This document shows, one piece after another, positions 7,952 through 19,143 of a stretch of 64,000 nucleotides of DNA. A model generated the notes under the pieces. That model saw only the letters and a list, made by a program, of their open reading frames with translations. It searched no databases and was not told the DNA's origin. Position 1 is the stretch's first letter, and each line of letters begins with the position of its first letter. The position numbers were made by a program, and so were the translations under genes. Source of the DNA: Flavobacterium zhairuonense (GTDB taxonomy: Bacteria > Bacteroidota > Bacteroidia > Flavobacteriales > Flavobacteriaceae); NCBI RefSeq assembly GCF_004352915.1, contig NZ_SJSY01000062.1:1-64000 (forward strand). The letters run 5' to 3'.

Positions 7952-8590
7952 TTAATTAGTACTTATAAAAGGCGATTGCCTGCCATAATTTGATTCGGTC
8001 ATTTCTTTTACCATAAATCGAGCAATGTCAAAGGAGCTGATTTTATCTCCTAAACAATCTTCAAGACTTACCGCAATTTCAGAGCGCTTACTAACAAATT
8101 CAATAAATGGAACACGAACTTGTGTCCAATTAATATCACTTTGAACCAAAAGATCATAAGCTTTCTGACGATCTTCTTGAATTAATGGAAAATTAGTTTT
8201 CATCCAGTCGGTAGCCAAAATCGTTTTTGAGCTTTTTTTATCAAATGGCGTATCAATGTTGAGCCCCGCCAATAAAACAAATCGATCGATTTCTTGTTCC
8301 TTCATGATTTTAAGTACATTCTTCACCGATTGACTTGCAACCATAGCTTCGCCTGGTCTTTGACCAATCGTACTAATCACCGCTTCACAATCTTTTAACA
8401 ACAACCGAATGCTATTCTCATCAACAGCATCACCTTTGATGATTTCTAAATTAGAATTTTGATTTGTGAATTTATCAGGATTTCTGATTAATGCTTTTAC
8501 ATTGAATCCTTTCTCCAACAACTGGTTTATAAGATAGTTTCCAGTTCTTCCTGCACCGCCAAGAACAGCGACTTTTGATATATTTTTCAT
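7952..8590 (-). CDS. NAD(P)-binding Rossmann protein (NmrA/SDR-like)
   Basis: A 212-residue atypical short-chain dehydrogenase. The dinucleotide-binding loop GGAGRTG sits at residues 11-17 (KVAVLGGAGRTGNYL), and Arg36/Asn37 follow strand 2, which suggests NADP(H). No classical YxxxK catalytic pair is evident, as is usual in the NmrA/BVR-B-like group, whose members act as flavin or biliverdin reductases or redox sensors. The substrate is unknown. It is a single gene with its own terminator. Confidence 0.8.
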   Translation of the reverse strand: MKNISKVAVLGGAGRTGNYLINQLLEKGFNVKALIRNPDKFTNQNSNLEIIKGDAVDENSIRLLLKDCEAVISTIGQRPGEAMVASQSVKNVLKIMKEQEIDRFVLLAGLNIDTPFDKKSSKTILATDWMKTNFPLIQEDRQKAYDLLVQSDINWTQVRVPFIEFVSKRSEIAVSLEDCLGDKISSFDIARFMVKEMTESNYGRQSPFISTN

Positions 8591-8752
8591 TTATCTTTTT
8601 TATAAAATTTGACATAAACAATTGCGCTTTGTCCTGTTGACAAAACGAAACTGTAAAAGCTTACTGAGCTTTTACAACAAAATCAATATTTTATAAAGAG
8701 ATTTTAATATTTCAAAAGTAAAAAATAATTTTCAAAAAAGACTTAAAAACAA

Positions 8753-8780
8753 AAAACCATTCACTTTCGCGAATGGTTTT
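8753..8780 (-). terminator. Terminator of atpD-atpC
   Basis: Stem AAAACCATTC/GAATGGTTTT with an 8-base loop, starting 22 bases past the atpC stop codon. Confidence 0.85.
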
Positions 8781-8801
8781 AAAATTATTTCGAAACTGTT
8801 T

Positions 8802-9083
8802 TTAGTCAACTAAAACAATTACTTTATTGTCTTTCATTTCGATAGTACCTGACGTGATCTCTAATGTATAAGTTTGGTCATTAACTTTCGAAAATTTATC
8901 TGCTACCTCTTTAGAAAAATTAAAGCTAGATGCTGCAATTTTTACAGTTCCTTTCTCAAGAGTAGAAACAATAGGTGCGTGATTATTTAAGATCTGAAAG
9001 CTTCCATCAACCCCAGGAACTGTAACCGAAGTTACTTCTCCTGAAAATAATTTTGCCTCTGGTGATACTATTTCTAAAATCAT
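8802..9083 (-). CDS. atpC: F1Fo ATP synthase subunit epsilon (short form)
   Basis: Central-stalk subunit of the F1 sector at the inner face of the cytoplasmic membrane. The 93 residues match only the N-terminal beta-sandwich: ILEIVSPEAKLFSGEV at the start and PGVDGSFQILNNHAPIVSTL in the middle. The protein stops where the C-terminal two-helix domain of E. coli epsilon (139 residues) would begin. That domain blocks rotation in other bacteria, so inhibition of that kind should be missing. The gene follows atpD; the rest of the ATP synthase genes are elsewhere, as is usual in Flavobacteria. Confidence 0.93.
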   Translation of the reverse strand: MILEIVSPEAKLFSGEVTSVTVPGVDGSFQILNNHAPIVSTLEKGTVKIAASSFNFSKEVADKFSKVNDQTYTLEITSGTIEMKDNKVIVLVD

Positions 9084-9100
9084 GTTTTTTTAGTTTATAG

Positions 9101-9158
9101 TTGATGGTTGATGGTTGATGGCTGCTTTCTAACAACTGACAACTAACAACTAACAACC
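9101..9158. repeat. 7-bp-period tandem repeats between atpD and atpC
   Basis: Three exact TTGATGG units (9101-9121), nine other bases, then four 7-base units AACAACT, GACAACT, AACAACT, AACAACC (9131-9158). Together they fill most of the 81-base gap of a two-gene operon. Confidence 0.85.
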
Positions 9159-9164
9159 AAATTA

Positions 9165-10679
<1,515 letters not shown>

Positions 10680-10737
10680 TTATGTATTTATTAAATAGCT
10701 ATTTAGGTTTATCGAAAATACCTCTTTTTTCAGAGCG

Positions 10738-10767
10738 CAAAGATAATTTTTTAAAATATAAAATCAA
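10738..10767 (-). promoter_or_regulatory. atpD promoter
   Basis: The minus strand carries TTG, 19 bases, then TATCTTTG, which matches the Bacteroidota -33/-7 consensus in both boxes and in spacing. Confidence 0.75.
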
Positions 10768-10853
10768 TTTTTTTTTCATAAAAAATACCATCATTTTGTT
10801 TGATTCCTAAAAGTTGGGCTTCAAATAACTAAAACAGTAAATTTTAACACTAT

Positions 10854-10890
10854 AAAAAAAAGCCACTGCATTTTAAAAATGAGTGACTTT
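10854..10890 (-). terminator. Terminator of the TonB receptor-esterase operon
   Basis: Imperfect stem AAGTCACTCATTTT/AAAATGCAGTGGCTT on the minus strand (two mismatches), followed by seven T. Confidence 0.75.
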
Positions 10891-10910
10891 CTTACTAAAA
10901 AAAATTGGCT

Positions 10911-12380
10911 TTATTGAATTGTTTGCGGATATTGAATTGGATATAAAGCCAAATCAACATGGCGCAATGTAGAACCATATTTTGCATTGATTGCATCGAT
11001 AAAGATATTAGCGATCAAACCATAACCTCTTGCACTTGGATGAACTCCGTCTAAAGAGAACGCCCCTCCAGTAACATATGTAGATGACATTACATAGTTT
11101 CCAAATTTAATTCCTCCGCTTGACAACTGCGTCAAAACTGATCTTGTATCCACGAAAGCTAAGCCTTTTTCAGCAGCAACTGCTTGAATTGCGACATTAT
11201 ATGCATCTGTTGCTTTTTTAACTTCAGCAACTTCGTCTTTTGTCAAAACCCAGCTGTCTGCCAATGGCACTGAAAGCCCATTTACTTTTGTTGGGTCTCC
11301 TCCAACAGTAGTCCCTATGAATGTTCTTGCCGACAAAACAACTAAATCCTCTTTTGTAGCTTGTCTGTATGACGGAATACCATAAGCAGAAAGATTAGTC
11401 AAATAGCTATCAACCAAAACAACTGCATTACTTCCTGCTTTAAAATTAATTGTTCTTCTAGCGGCTTCATCAGCTGTCAACAATTTATTAGCAACCATTT
11501 GCTGCAAACCTCCATTATATGCTGCATAACCAGCATTCAATTGAGTTGCTAAAGTAGCCGTAAGTGTAGCTGGATTATAAGGTACAGTTATAAAATAAGG
11601 CAAACTTGTGATATAAGGCAAATTAGCCACAACACCTTTTGCTCCTTTTGAAGTCAAAGCTGTTGCTAAATTCGTAAAAACAGTTTTGAAAACAGCTGGA
11701 TCTGTTATGTCACTTCCTCCATAAGTTGAAGGATCCATATTTCCAGTCTGATCTTTCCCAGTTCCTCCAGAAGTTGCATATGCCAAGACATCATTTCCTC
11801 CAATAAACAAAGAAAAGAAAGTTGGATTTTGCGCCATTGCATCTGCCAAAACAGTTGTAGATGGAGCACTTGAGAATCTAGCAAAATACGGATTAGCTAA
11901 ACCCGAAGCAACTCCAGCAGTATTTCCGTAACCTGCCGCAATCAAGTGATAACTTTTTGCTCCCGGAACCCCCATGTTATTAAATGCACCTGAGAGATGT
12001 GATGTAACTTCAGTTGTAGGCTTCCCTGCAACGTTAACTGGCGCCTGACCATTAAAATACATACGCGTACCCGCAATAACGTTACCACCTAAAAGCAAAC
12101 CCCCAATATTGTCATTCGTTAAAGGCGTTTTAAATTCTCCTCCTCCTGCAGCAACAAACTGCTGTGCTAAAATATTCGGATATGCATTACCCTGTCCTTT
12201 TATAAACAAAGCGTTATCACTGTATCCCGCCGCAAAAGAATCTCCAAGCGCTACATATTTAGTAAAAACCGCCGACCCAGGAACAACCGGCACTTCTGCT
12301 GGTGTATCACTGTCATCACTATTACATGCTGCCATAAAGGTTAAAGAAACCAATAAAAGCCATTTTATATTTTTTTTCAT
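10911..12380 (-). CDS. SGNH/GDSL-family lipase/esterase lipoprotein
   Basis: A lipoprotein of 489 residues (signal sequence, lipobox MAAC with Cys19) with a serine esterase fold. The catalytic blocks are visible: GDS with Ser48 in VALGDSFAAG, the GGND block at 194-197, and DGVHP with Asp444 and His447. Expected location is the outer membrane or cell surface. It lies 89 bases downstream of a TonB-dependent receptor on the same strand and in front of a strong terminator, so the two are probably one operon. A joint role in hydrolysing and importing a lipid or ester substrate is inferred. The substrate cannot be read from the sequence. Confidence 0.9.
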   Translation of the reverse strand: MKKNIKWLLLVSLTFMAACNSDDSDTPAEVPVVPGSAVFTKYVALGDSFAAGYSDNALFIKGQGNAYPNILAQQFVAAGGGEFKTPLTNDNIGGLLLGGNVIAGTRMYFNGQAPVNVAGKPTTEVTSHLSGAFNNMGVPGAKSYHLIAAGYGNTAGVASGLANPYFARFSSAPSTTVLADAMAQNPTFFSLFIGGNDVLAYATSGGTGKDQTGNMDPSTYGGSDITDPAVFKTVFTNLATALTSKGAKGVVANLPYITSLPYFITVPYNPATLTATLATQLNAGYAAYNGGLQQMVANKLLTADEAARRTINFKAGSNAVVLVDSYLTNLSAYGIPSYRQATKEDLVVLSARTFIGTTVGGDPTKVNGLSVPLADSWVLTKDEVAEVKKATDAYNVAIQAVAAEKGLAFVDTRSVLTQLSSGGIKFGNYVMSSTYVTGGAFSLDGVHPSARGYGLIANIFIDAINAKYGSTLRHVDLALYPIQYPQTIQ

Positions 12381-12469
12381 GTCATTTAAAATTTAAAAAT
12401 TATTACTTCTTTCCATTCATTTTCATCAGAAGAAAAGAAAACCCACTTCATCAAATTAACTTCTTTTAA

Positions 12470-15259
12470 TTATGGATTGATTGTCCAAGAAGCAAACCAC
12501 ATCTGACCAATTGCTCCGGCACCAATTACTTGAATATAATCTTTTCCGAAAAGGTTAGTTGCTCCAACTTTAATAACCGATTTAAGTTTTGGCAAAGCAT
12601 AATTAACTTGTGCATCAAGAACAGTATTTTCTGGAATCATTCCGTCTCCAAAAGAAGATTGCCATAAATATTCTGTATTCCATCTCACATTTACATTAAA
12701 TCCTAAATTTTTAGCCACTTTTGCATTTCCAAGAGAAGCTTTAATTCTATGTTTTGGAGTGTTAAATCCAGCCACAAAACCTGGATCTTCTGATTGATCA
12801 AAATCAAATTGAGCATAATTATAATTCACACCAACTTCAAAATCTTTATAAACTTTTTTAGACAAACCAACTCCGAAACCAAATGATGAAATTTGCGCCG
12901 TTGTGTTTGTATAAACTTGATACACTCTTCTGTCTCCAAAAGCCAATGCAGCATAAGTCATTTGAACATTTGGATCTGCAGCATTTGTTCCTACAGTACC
13001 ATAGTAAGGAGAAATTACCCTTGCTGTATTCATAAAGTCATTATAAATATTGTAATAAGCATTCAAATCGATTGACAAATCATTTTGAACTACAGAACGA
13101 TATCCAACCTCAAAAGCCTGAACTTGCTCTGGTTTCACTAAACCAATGTTAGCCACTTGAAGATCTGCAGGATTTGCTGAAGCAGCAAAAGCCTGAACTG
13201 AAGCTAATGTATATGCATTGTGATATGCGTTTTGACCTGATAAATTAACAGTCGCAGGAACCCCCAATGCTTGACCCGCTAAACTCACTGGCATAGTTTC
13301 TTGGAATCTATCTAAGTTTTCAGGCGCTGAACCAATCAAAGCGAATGGCCCTAAATCTAAACCAATATACTGATCTTGTGTTGTTGGGTTACGGAAACCT
13401 GTTTGGTATGACGCTCTGAAATTATGTCTTTTTGATTCTCCTGCAGCGTATGTAAACGATACTCTTGGAGAAATATTTCCATCAAAATTCTGGCTTTTGT
13501 CATAACGCAAAGATCCCGTAAATTTCAATCTGTCGTCTAACCATTTTTTTTGCAATTGCGCATAAGCTCCGTATTCTTTATATTCAATCGGACCGTCATA
13601 ATCGGTAAAAATAGTTCCTTCTGAATCCATGATGTATTTTCTCCAAGAACCACCTACTTGAATTTCTGCCCATTTAACCAAATCTCTAAAATTATAATTC
13701 ACATCTGAATGGTATAATTTTGAATGATCTATAAATTTCGCTCCCTGAGTCAAATCAGGATTTACAATTACTTTTGCTAGAGCACTGTTAAACTGTGAAG
13801 AACCTGGTTCAAATCTAGCAGAACCTGTTGGCTTTGGAAGGAAAGAAAGTGCAGGAGGAAGAATATTGTAATCTGCAAAATTTCTCGCAATAGCAGCAGA
13901 TTCGTTTGCATTTGTTCCCATTACCGCTCCAGAATATTGATAAGCTGTTGCATAATTAGTAAACCATTCTTGGTCTGATTTTGCCGCTCTGTTTACGTTC
14001 CAGGCCGCGAATCTCATATCGTAAGAATCTCCAGCATCTTCACTTGTAAAATAAACTCTACCAAAGAAGTTTTTACCTTTTACCTCAAATTTCCCTTGTT
14101 GCATTAAGAAATCTTTTAATGCATATCTGTTTGCACCTTGATAAATTGTACTTCCTGTACCAATTTTATATTGTAAAATAAATTCAGTATCGTCTTTCCA
14201 TGGCTTGAAATGTGCACTGAAATCAGCTTTCATACTTTTAACTTTATTATCAGTCAAGTCTTGTTCACGATATCCAGTTCTACTTACTTGCCCAACATTT
14301 GGAATAAATGTAGTTACCTCGTCACCATAAATGTTCAATCCATCATAATTCTGATTTACCGCATGGCTGTCACCTCCTGCCGTCATACTTCTTTTATCCG
14401 CAGCAATCCATTCCGTTGCTTCCATATAAGTGAAATTCGCTTTTAAAGCAAAAGTCTCTGTAAATGCTTTTGCAGCTCTAATTCCGAAATCATTATAATC
14501 ATTAGTTCCGGCAACATCCTGAGATGTTTGTCCGTATTTATAGTAAACACTAATTCCTTCATTTGTAAAAGGACTTTTGCTGCTCATAAACATAATACCA
14601 TTAAATGCATTTGCTCCGTAAAGTGCTGAAGATGCTCCAGGCAAAAGCTCAACACTCGCAACATCAATATCAGAAACACCAATTAAATTCCCCAAAACAA
14701 AATTTAATGCTGGTGATGAGTTATCCATCCCATCAACTAATTGCATAAAACGCGTATTTGCAACCGTAGCAAAACCACGAGTATTGACAGATTTGAATGA
14801 GATACTGCTGGTATTAAAATGCACCTCTTTCAAATTCTCCAAACCATCATAAAAAGTTGCCGCTGTTGTATTTTTAATTTCCTGAATTCCCATTCTTTCA
14901 ACAGTTACAGGCGACTCAATAATCCTTTCAGGAGTTCTGGAAGCCGAAACTACAATTTCATCCAATTTATTCTCCTCATCCTTTAGGACTACATCAATTT
15001 TTTGGCTTAAAGACGCAACACTAATTGTTTTTGTTTCAAAACCTACTGCAGAAACCTTAATAGTAAAAGGTGGTTTTGAAGTAGTATTCAACTTAAACGT
15101 ACCATCAAAATCGGTCGAAGTTCCAGTTGAACTTCCTACAATATTAATGTTGGCACCAGGAATAGATTGTTTGTTACTATCGGTAACAGAACCAGTAATC
15201 GTATTCTGCGCAAAAGAAACGCCACAGAAAAACAACATAATCAGCAAGTAGATTCTCAT
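12470..15259 (-). CDS. TonB-dependent outer-membrane receptor (carboxypeptidase-regulatory-like N-terminus)
   Basis: 929 residues: signal peptide (to about 17, FCGVSFAQ), a CarboxypepD_reg-like beta domain at about 18-95 (ITGSVTDSNKQSIPGANINI), a plug domain at about 115-225 (VELLPGASSALYGANAFNG), and a 22-strand barrel for the rest, ending in an aromatic C-terminal strand (IGQMWFASWTINP). It imports a substrate using TonB energy. There is no SusD partner beside it, which argues against a classical glycan utilisation pair; the partner gene is the SGNH esterase lipoprotein. The ligand is unknown. Confidence 0.93.
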   Translation of the reverse strand: MRIYLLIMLFFCGVSFAQNTITGSVTDSNKQSIPGANINIVGSSTGTSTDFDGTFKLNTTSKPPFTIKVSAVGFETKTISVASLSQKIDVVLKDEENKLDEIVVSASRTPERIIESPVTVERMGIQEIKNTTAATFYDGLENLKEVHFNTSSISFKSVNTRGFATVANTRFMQLVDGMDNSSPALNFVLGNLIGVSDIDVASVELLPGASSALYGANAFNGIMFMSSKSPFTNEGISVYYKYGQTSQDVAGTNDYNDFGIRAAKAFTETFALKANFTYMEATEWIAADKRSMTAGGDSHAVNQNYDGLNIYGDEVTTFIPNVGQVSRTGYREQDLTDNKVKSMKADFSAHFKPWKDDTEFILQYKIGTGSTIYQGANRYALKDFLMQQGKFEVKGKNFFGRVYFTSEDAGDSYDMRFAAWNVNRAAKSDQEWFTNYATAYQYSGAVMGTNANESAAIARNFADYNILPPALSFLPKPTGSARFEPGSSQFNSALAKVIVNPDLTQGAKFIDHSKLYHSDVNYNFRDLVKWAEIQVGGSWRKYIMDSEGTIFTDYDGPIEYKEYGAYAQLQKKWLDDRLKFTGSLRYDKSQNFDGNISPRVSFTYAAGESKRHNFRASYQTGFRNPTTQDQYIGLDLGPFALIGSAPENLDRFQETMPVSLAGQALGVPATVNLSGQNAYHNAYTLASVQAFAASANPADLQVANIGLVKPEQVQAFEVGYRSVVQNDLSIDLNAYYNIYNDFMNTARVISPYYGTVGTNAADPNVQMTYAALAFGDRRVYQVYTNTTAQISSFGFGVGLSKKVYKDFEVGVNYNYAQFDFDQSEDPGFVAGFNTPKHRIKASLGNAKVAKNLGFNVNVRWNTEYLWQSSFGDGMIPENTVLDAQVNYALPKLKSVIKVGATNLFGKDYIQVIGAGAIGQMWFASWTINP

Positions 15260-15513
15260 TTTGGGTTAGGTTTTTGGTTAGTTTATATAGCCAAAATACA
15301 AATATTTTTGAGATTAATAAAAAAACGTTAAAAAAAATTAATATACCGCATAAATTTTGTTAGTATTTTAACTTTTTCTCATTATGTTTTATTCAATTAA
15401 CAGCAAGAACAGGGCTTTTCAAATCTTAAATAGTATGCATACATATAAAATTTGATTAAAAAAATGAGGATTTAATAAAAATAACGGGGTCAGAAAAAAA
15501 ATTCGACAATAAA
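15260..15513. other. AT-rich spacer upstream of the TonB receptor
   Basis: No gene is visible. It should hold the receptor's promoter and leader, but no exact TAnnTTTG box was found on the minus strand. A perfect 10-base palindrome GTATGCATAC lies at 15433-15442 and could be an operator. Confidence 0.5.
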
Positions 15514-15543
15514 AAAAAGCGAGACCTAAATCTCGCTTTTTTA
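15514..15543 (-). terminator. Terminator after glmS
   Basis: Perfect stem AAAGCGAGA/TCTCGCTTT with a 6-base loop and T-rich flanks on both strands. Confidence 0.9.
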
Positions 15544-15564
15544 ACATTTATATGTCGTAAAATA

Positions 15565-17415
15565 TTATTCTACTGTAACTGATTTTGCTAAGTTACGCGG
15601 TTGATCTACGTTACAACCTCTCATAACTGCAATGTAATACGAAAGCAATTGCAATGGAATTGTCGTAATAAGTGGTGATAAAGCATCTGAAGTTGCTGGA
15701 ATTTCAATAACATAATCAGCCAATTCACGAACTTGAGTATCCCCTTTTGTAACAACTGCGATAATTTTACCACTGCGAGATTTAATCTCCTGGATGTTAC
15801 TTACAATTTTATCATAATGACCTTGACTAGGCGCAATTACAATAACCGGCATATGCTCATCAATCAAAGCAATCGGGCCGTGTTTCATTTCGGCTGCAGG
15901 ATATCCTTCAGCGTGGATATACGAAATCTCTTTTAACTTAAGAGCTCCTTCTAACGCTACTGGAAAATTGTATCCACGACCTAAATAAAGACAGTTTGGC
16001 GAATCTTTAAAAGCAGCAGCAATTTCTTTTGCCTTATCATTTGTTTCCAAAGCCTCAGCTACCTTCTCTGGAATTATTTCTAATTCTTGCAGGTAAGCAT
16101 GAAAATCGCTGTTAGTCAAAGTTCCTTTTGCCTTTCCTAATTTCAAGGCAATCATAGTTAAAACTGTGATTTGAGTAGTAAAAGCTTTAGTAGAAGCTAC
16201 TCCAATTTCTGGCCCAGCATGTGTGTAAGCACCTGCATGGCTTTCTCTTGAAATAGAAGAACCCACAACATTACAAACTCCAAAAACAAAAGCACCATTC
16301 TCTTTTGCTAATTTGATAGCCGCCATTGTATCTGCCGTTTCTCCAGATTGAGAAATTGCAATTACGACATCATCTTTATTAATGATTGGGTTTCTGTATC
16401 TAAATTCAGAAGCATATTCAACTTCAACTGGAATACGCGTAAATTCTTCAAAAATATATTCTGCTACCAAACCTGCATGCCATGAAGTACCACAAGCTAC
16501 AATCAGAATTCTTTTTGCATTTAAGAACTTTTCAAGGTTATCTTCAACACCTGCCATTTGAACAATTCCTTCATTTGCATGAAGTCTTCCACGGTAAGTA
16601 TCTTTAATTACACTTGGTTGCTCGTAGATTTCTTTTAGCATGAAATGATCATATCCGCCTTTTTCAATCTGCTCCAAATTCATTTGAAGTTCTTGAATAT
16701 AAGGATCTACTAATGAGTCATCTTTTATTTTTCTAACTTTAAGAGGCTTGTGCAATCTGATATTTGCCATCTCGCCATCTTCAAGATAAATTGCATTTGA
16801 AGTATATTCAATAAAAGGAGAAGCATCAGAAGCAACAAAATATTCGCCGTCACCAACACCAATTGCTAATGGACTTCCTAATCTTGCCGCAACAATTTCA
16901 TCAGGATTTTTTTTATCAAAAACTGCAATTGCATAAGCTCCTACAACTTGATTTAAAGCAATCTGAACTGCTTTTCCTAATTTAATATTTTCTTTTTTCT
17001 GAACTTCCTCAATTAAGTTTACTAAAACCTCTGTATCTGTATCCGATTTAAAAGTATAACCTCTTTTGATCAATTCTTCTTTAAGAGGTGCATAATTTTC
17101 AATAATTCCGTTGTGAATAATAACCAATTCACCAGAATTAGAAAGATGCGGATGCGAATTTACATCATTTGGCACTCCGTGGGTTGCCCAACGTGTATGC
17201 CCAATACCAATCGTTCCGTTTGTTTTCAAGCTTTCTTGTGCTTTCGCCTCAAGATCCGAAACCTTACCTTTTGTTTTACAAAGTTTTACTCCAGATTCGT
17301 TGTCAAATAACATAACACCGGCACTGTCATAACCTCTGTATTCGAGTCGTTTTAATCCTTTGATAACAATAGGATACGCCTCTCTATGGCCAATATACCC
17401 AACAATTCCACACAT
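15565..17415 (-). CDS. glmS: Glutamine-fructose-6-phosphate aminotransferase (isomerizing)
   Basis: Makes glucosamine-6-phosphate from fructose-6-phosphate and glutamine, the entry step to UDP-GlcNAc for peptidoglycan and surface glycans. Of its 616 residues, the first 230 are a class II glutaminase domain with the N-terminal nucleophile Cys2 (CGIVGYIGHR). Two SIS sugar-isomerase domains follow (about 290-425 and 460-600), and the conserved C-terminal tail is DQPRNLAKSVTVE. It lies 9 bases downstream of the DUF4270 gene, so the two are translationally close and probably co-transcribed. No glmS ribozyme would be expected or is visible. Confidence 0.98.
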   Translation of the reverse strand: MCGIVGYIGHREAYPIVIKGLKRLEYRGYDSAGVMLFDNESGVKLCKTKGKVSDLEAKAQESLKTNGTIGIGHTRWATHGVPNDVNSHPHLSNSGELVIIHNGIIENYAPLKEELIKRGYTFKSDTDTEVLVNLIEEVQKKENIKLGKAVQIALNQVVGAYAIAVFDKKNPDEIVAARLGSPLAIGVGDGEYFVASDASPFIEYTSNAIYLEDGEMANIRLHKPLKVRKIKDDSLVDPYIQELQMNLEQIEKGGYDHFMLKEIYEQPSVIKDTYRGRLHANEGIVQMAGVEDNLEKFLNAKRILIVACGTSWHAGLVAEYIFEEFTRIPVEVEYASEFRYRNPIINKDDVVIAISQSGETADTMAAIKLAKENGAFVFGVCNVVGSSISRESHAGAYTHAGPEIGVASTKAFTTQITVLTMIALKLGKAKGTLTNSDFHAYLQELEIIPEKVAEALETNDKAKEIAAAFKDSPNCLYLGRGYNFPVALEGALKLKEISYIHAEGYPAAEMKHGPIALIDEHMPVIVIAPSQGHYDKIVSNIQEIKSRSGKIIAVVTKGDTQVRELADYVIEIPATSDALSPLITTIPLQLLSYYIAVMRGCNVDQPRNLAKSVTVE

Positions 17416-17424
17416 ATATATTTA

Positions 17425-19125
17425 TTAATTTGGTTTCGTGTAGTAAACTTCGAGTTTCAATCTTTTGTCTTCAGGAACATTTGAATTCCCTCCGAACAAT
17501 ATTGTTCCTAACGGACCCATAACTGAACCTCTAGGTGCATCAGTAAAATATTCAATTGGGCTAGTCCCAGGTATTGCTATTTTGTTTTTCAATTTATTAG
17601 AAGTGATTACACCAATATCTTCGGTTACAGCCAGCCCTAATTTCACATTAACTGCAGTCGTATCTTTTATAAGATTTCGAACATGATTTGTAATTCTTAC
17701 CTTATAATAGTTTCCTCTTTTAGTATTAGCATCAATATTAATAATACCTCCAAAAACATATTTAGTAGCTTTTGGATTGTTCGCTAACGCACCAGTAGTT
17801 CCATCCGAATAATCTATTAGAGGCACATTATTAGTCATATCGTACAGATAAACCCTTTTCGGCTCTTCTGCCTGAAGACCGTTGGCATCTTTCACTGCCA
17901 TTTTATCAGCATCAATATTAAAGACTAGATTTACTTCATTTATCCTCCAATTTTTAACTCTAAAATCATGCCTCATTTCATCCAAAACATCCGGAACACC
18001 ATTAGGTTTATTTACCAAAACATCGCTCTTATTATAACCTATCGCATCTGTTTTACCAAAAAGTTCGATTATAGTAGTAGATCCCTGGCCTCCTTTAATA
18101 TAAAGACTTTGATCTCCCTGTGTCCTGTTTATATTTGATTCACTTATTGCGCTCGCATAACTAGCGCTTTTAGCATCCTGTTGAAGGCTTGCTGTTGCAC
18201 CCGTCAAGTTAATAGTTATACTCTTATCCTCTGTTGTAGCCTCAGGATCTGTAGTAATTGCAGTTCTTGCTTTGTATTTAATGACAATTTTACCTGCTTT
18301 TGCAAAATCCATCAAAGCTAAATTCGCAGGACTTCCTGCCACTCTTTCTACTTTAAAATACAATCCTCTGAACCAATCTTGAAATACGGTTGCATTTGCT
18401 AATTTTTCAGCAGGGGCAGCCAAAATCTTATCCATGAAAAATTTCTTATTCAACATCAATCGCATTTCTGGAGCCACTTTGGTTAAAGTAACTTTTCCGC
18501 TTGCATCAACAGTCCTGTCTGTTATTTCAGAATTATCAAAGTAAAACTCCGAATTTTGTTTTTTACTGCCAGAATCATTTAACCTTGACCCCATTTTATA
18601 GGTATCAAAAGTTGTGTTTTCGTCTGTATAATACAATTGTGGCAATTGTGTGCCATTATCGTAAAAATTGCTGCGCATTTGAACGCCAGATTCATAGATG
18701 CTTAAATTCAATTTTCCTTCTGCAGGTCCAAAAACAGAATCTAATTCAAATGTACGCTTTCCATCAGCATCAGTAGACACTACGTGATTAAAATAAGGAA
18801 CGCTCAAATAAACACTATCAATAACTGGAGCTTCTCCAATTGTAGGAGCATATTCTGCCAAAGTTACCTGAGTTGCATAATTTCCAATCGTTGTACCCAA
18901 AACCGGATTATCATAAATACCCAAGGCATTTGTAGCTAACCCATTTGATTGAACAGGTGTTACTTCTTGATTATAGGCTAAAACATCATATTTTTCTGGT
19001 GTCAAATCAAAATGATTATCTCCAATTATATCATCACCAATCGCATTAAAATCTCTATCGCAGGAATATAAAAAAACAACCGTAGCTGCCACTAGAATTT
19101 TCTTAATAAAAGAAGTATTATACAT
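17425..19125 (-). CDS. DUF4270-type outer-membrane lipoprotein
   Basis: A lipoprotein of 566 residues with lipobox LYSC (Cys22) and a beta-rich mature part. Features I associate with the DUF4270 family are the start CDRDFNAIGDDIIGDNHFDL, the VIDSVYLSVPY strand and a C-terminal KLEVYYTKP strand. The function of the family is unknown. It sits between the half glycogen synthase (18-base gap) and glmS (9-base gap) on one strand, an order that recurs in Flavobacteria in my recollection. A role at the outer membrane in handling a sugar or glycan is a guess from neighbours. Confidence 0.8.
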   Translation of the reverse strand: MYNTSFIKKILVAATVVFLYSCDRDFNAIGDDIIGDNHFDLTPEKYDVLAYNQEVTPVQSNGLATNALGIYDNPVLGTTIGNYATQVTLAEYAPTIGEAPVIDSVYLSVPYFNHVVSTDADGKRTFELDSVFGPAEGKLNLSIYESGVQMRSNFYDNGTQLPQLYYTDENTTFDTYKMGSRLNDSGSKKQNSEFYFDNSEITDRTVDASGKVTLTKVAPEMRLMLNKKFFMDKILAAPAEKLANATVFQDWFRGLYFKVERVAGSPANLALMDFAKAGKIVIKYKARTAITTDPEATTEDKSITINLTGATASLQQDAKSASYASAISESNINRTQGDQSLYIKGGQGSTTIIELFGKTDAIGYNKSDVLVNKPNGVPDVLDEMRHDFRVKNWRINEVNLVFNIDADKMAVKDANGLQAEEPKRVYLYDMTNNVPLIDYSDGTTGALANNPKATKYVFGGIINIDANTKRGNYYKVRITNHVRNLIKDTTAVNVKLGLAVTEDIGVITSNKLKNKIAIPGTSPIEYFTDAPRGSVMGPLGTILFGGNSNVPEDKRLKLEVYYTKPN

Positions 19126-19143
19126 GTTTAAATTTAAAGTTAA

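Noticed and set aside
15260..15564. glmS ribozyme or other riboswitch
   Set aside because: The region is downstream of glmS, not upstream, and only a simple terminator and a short palindrome are seen.
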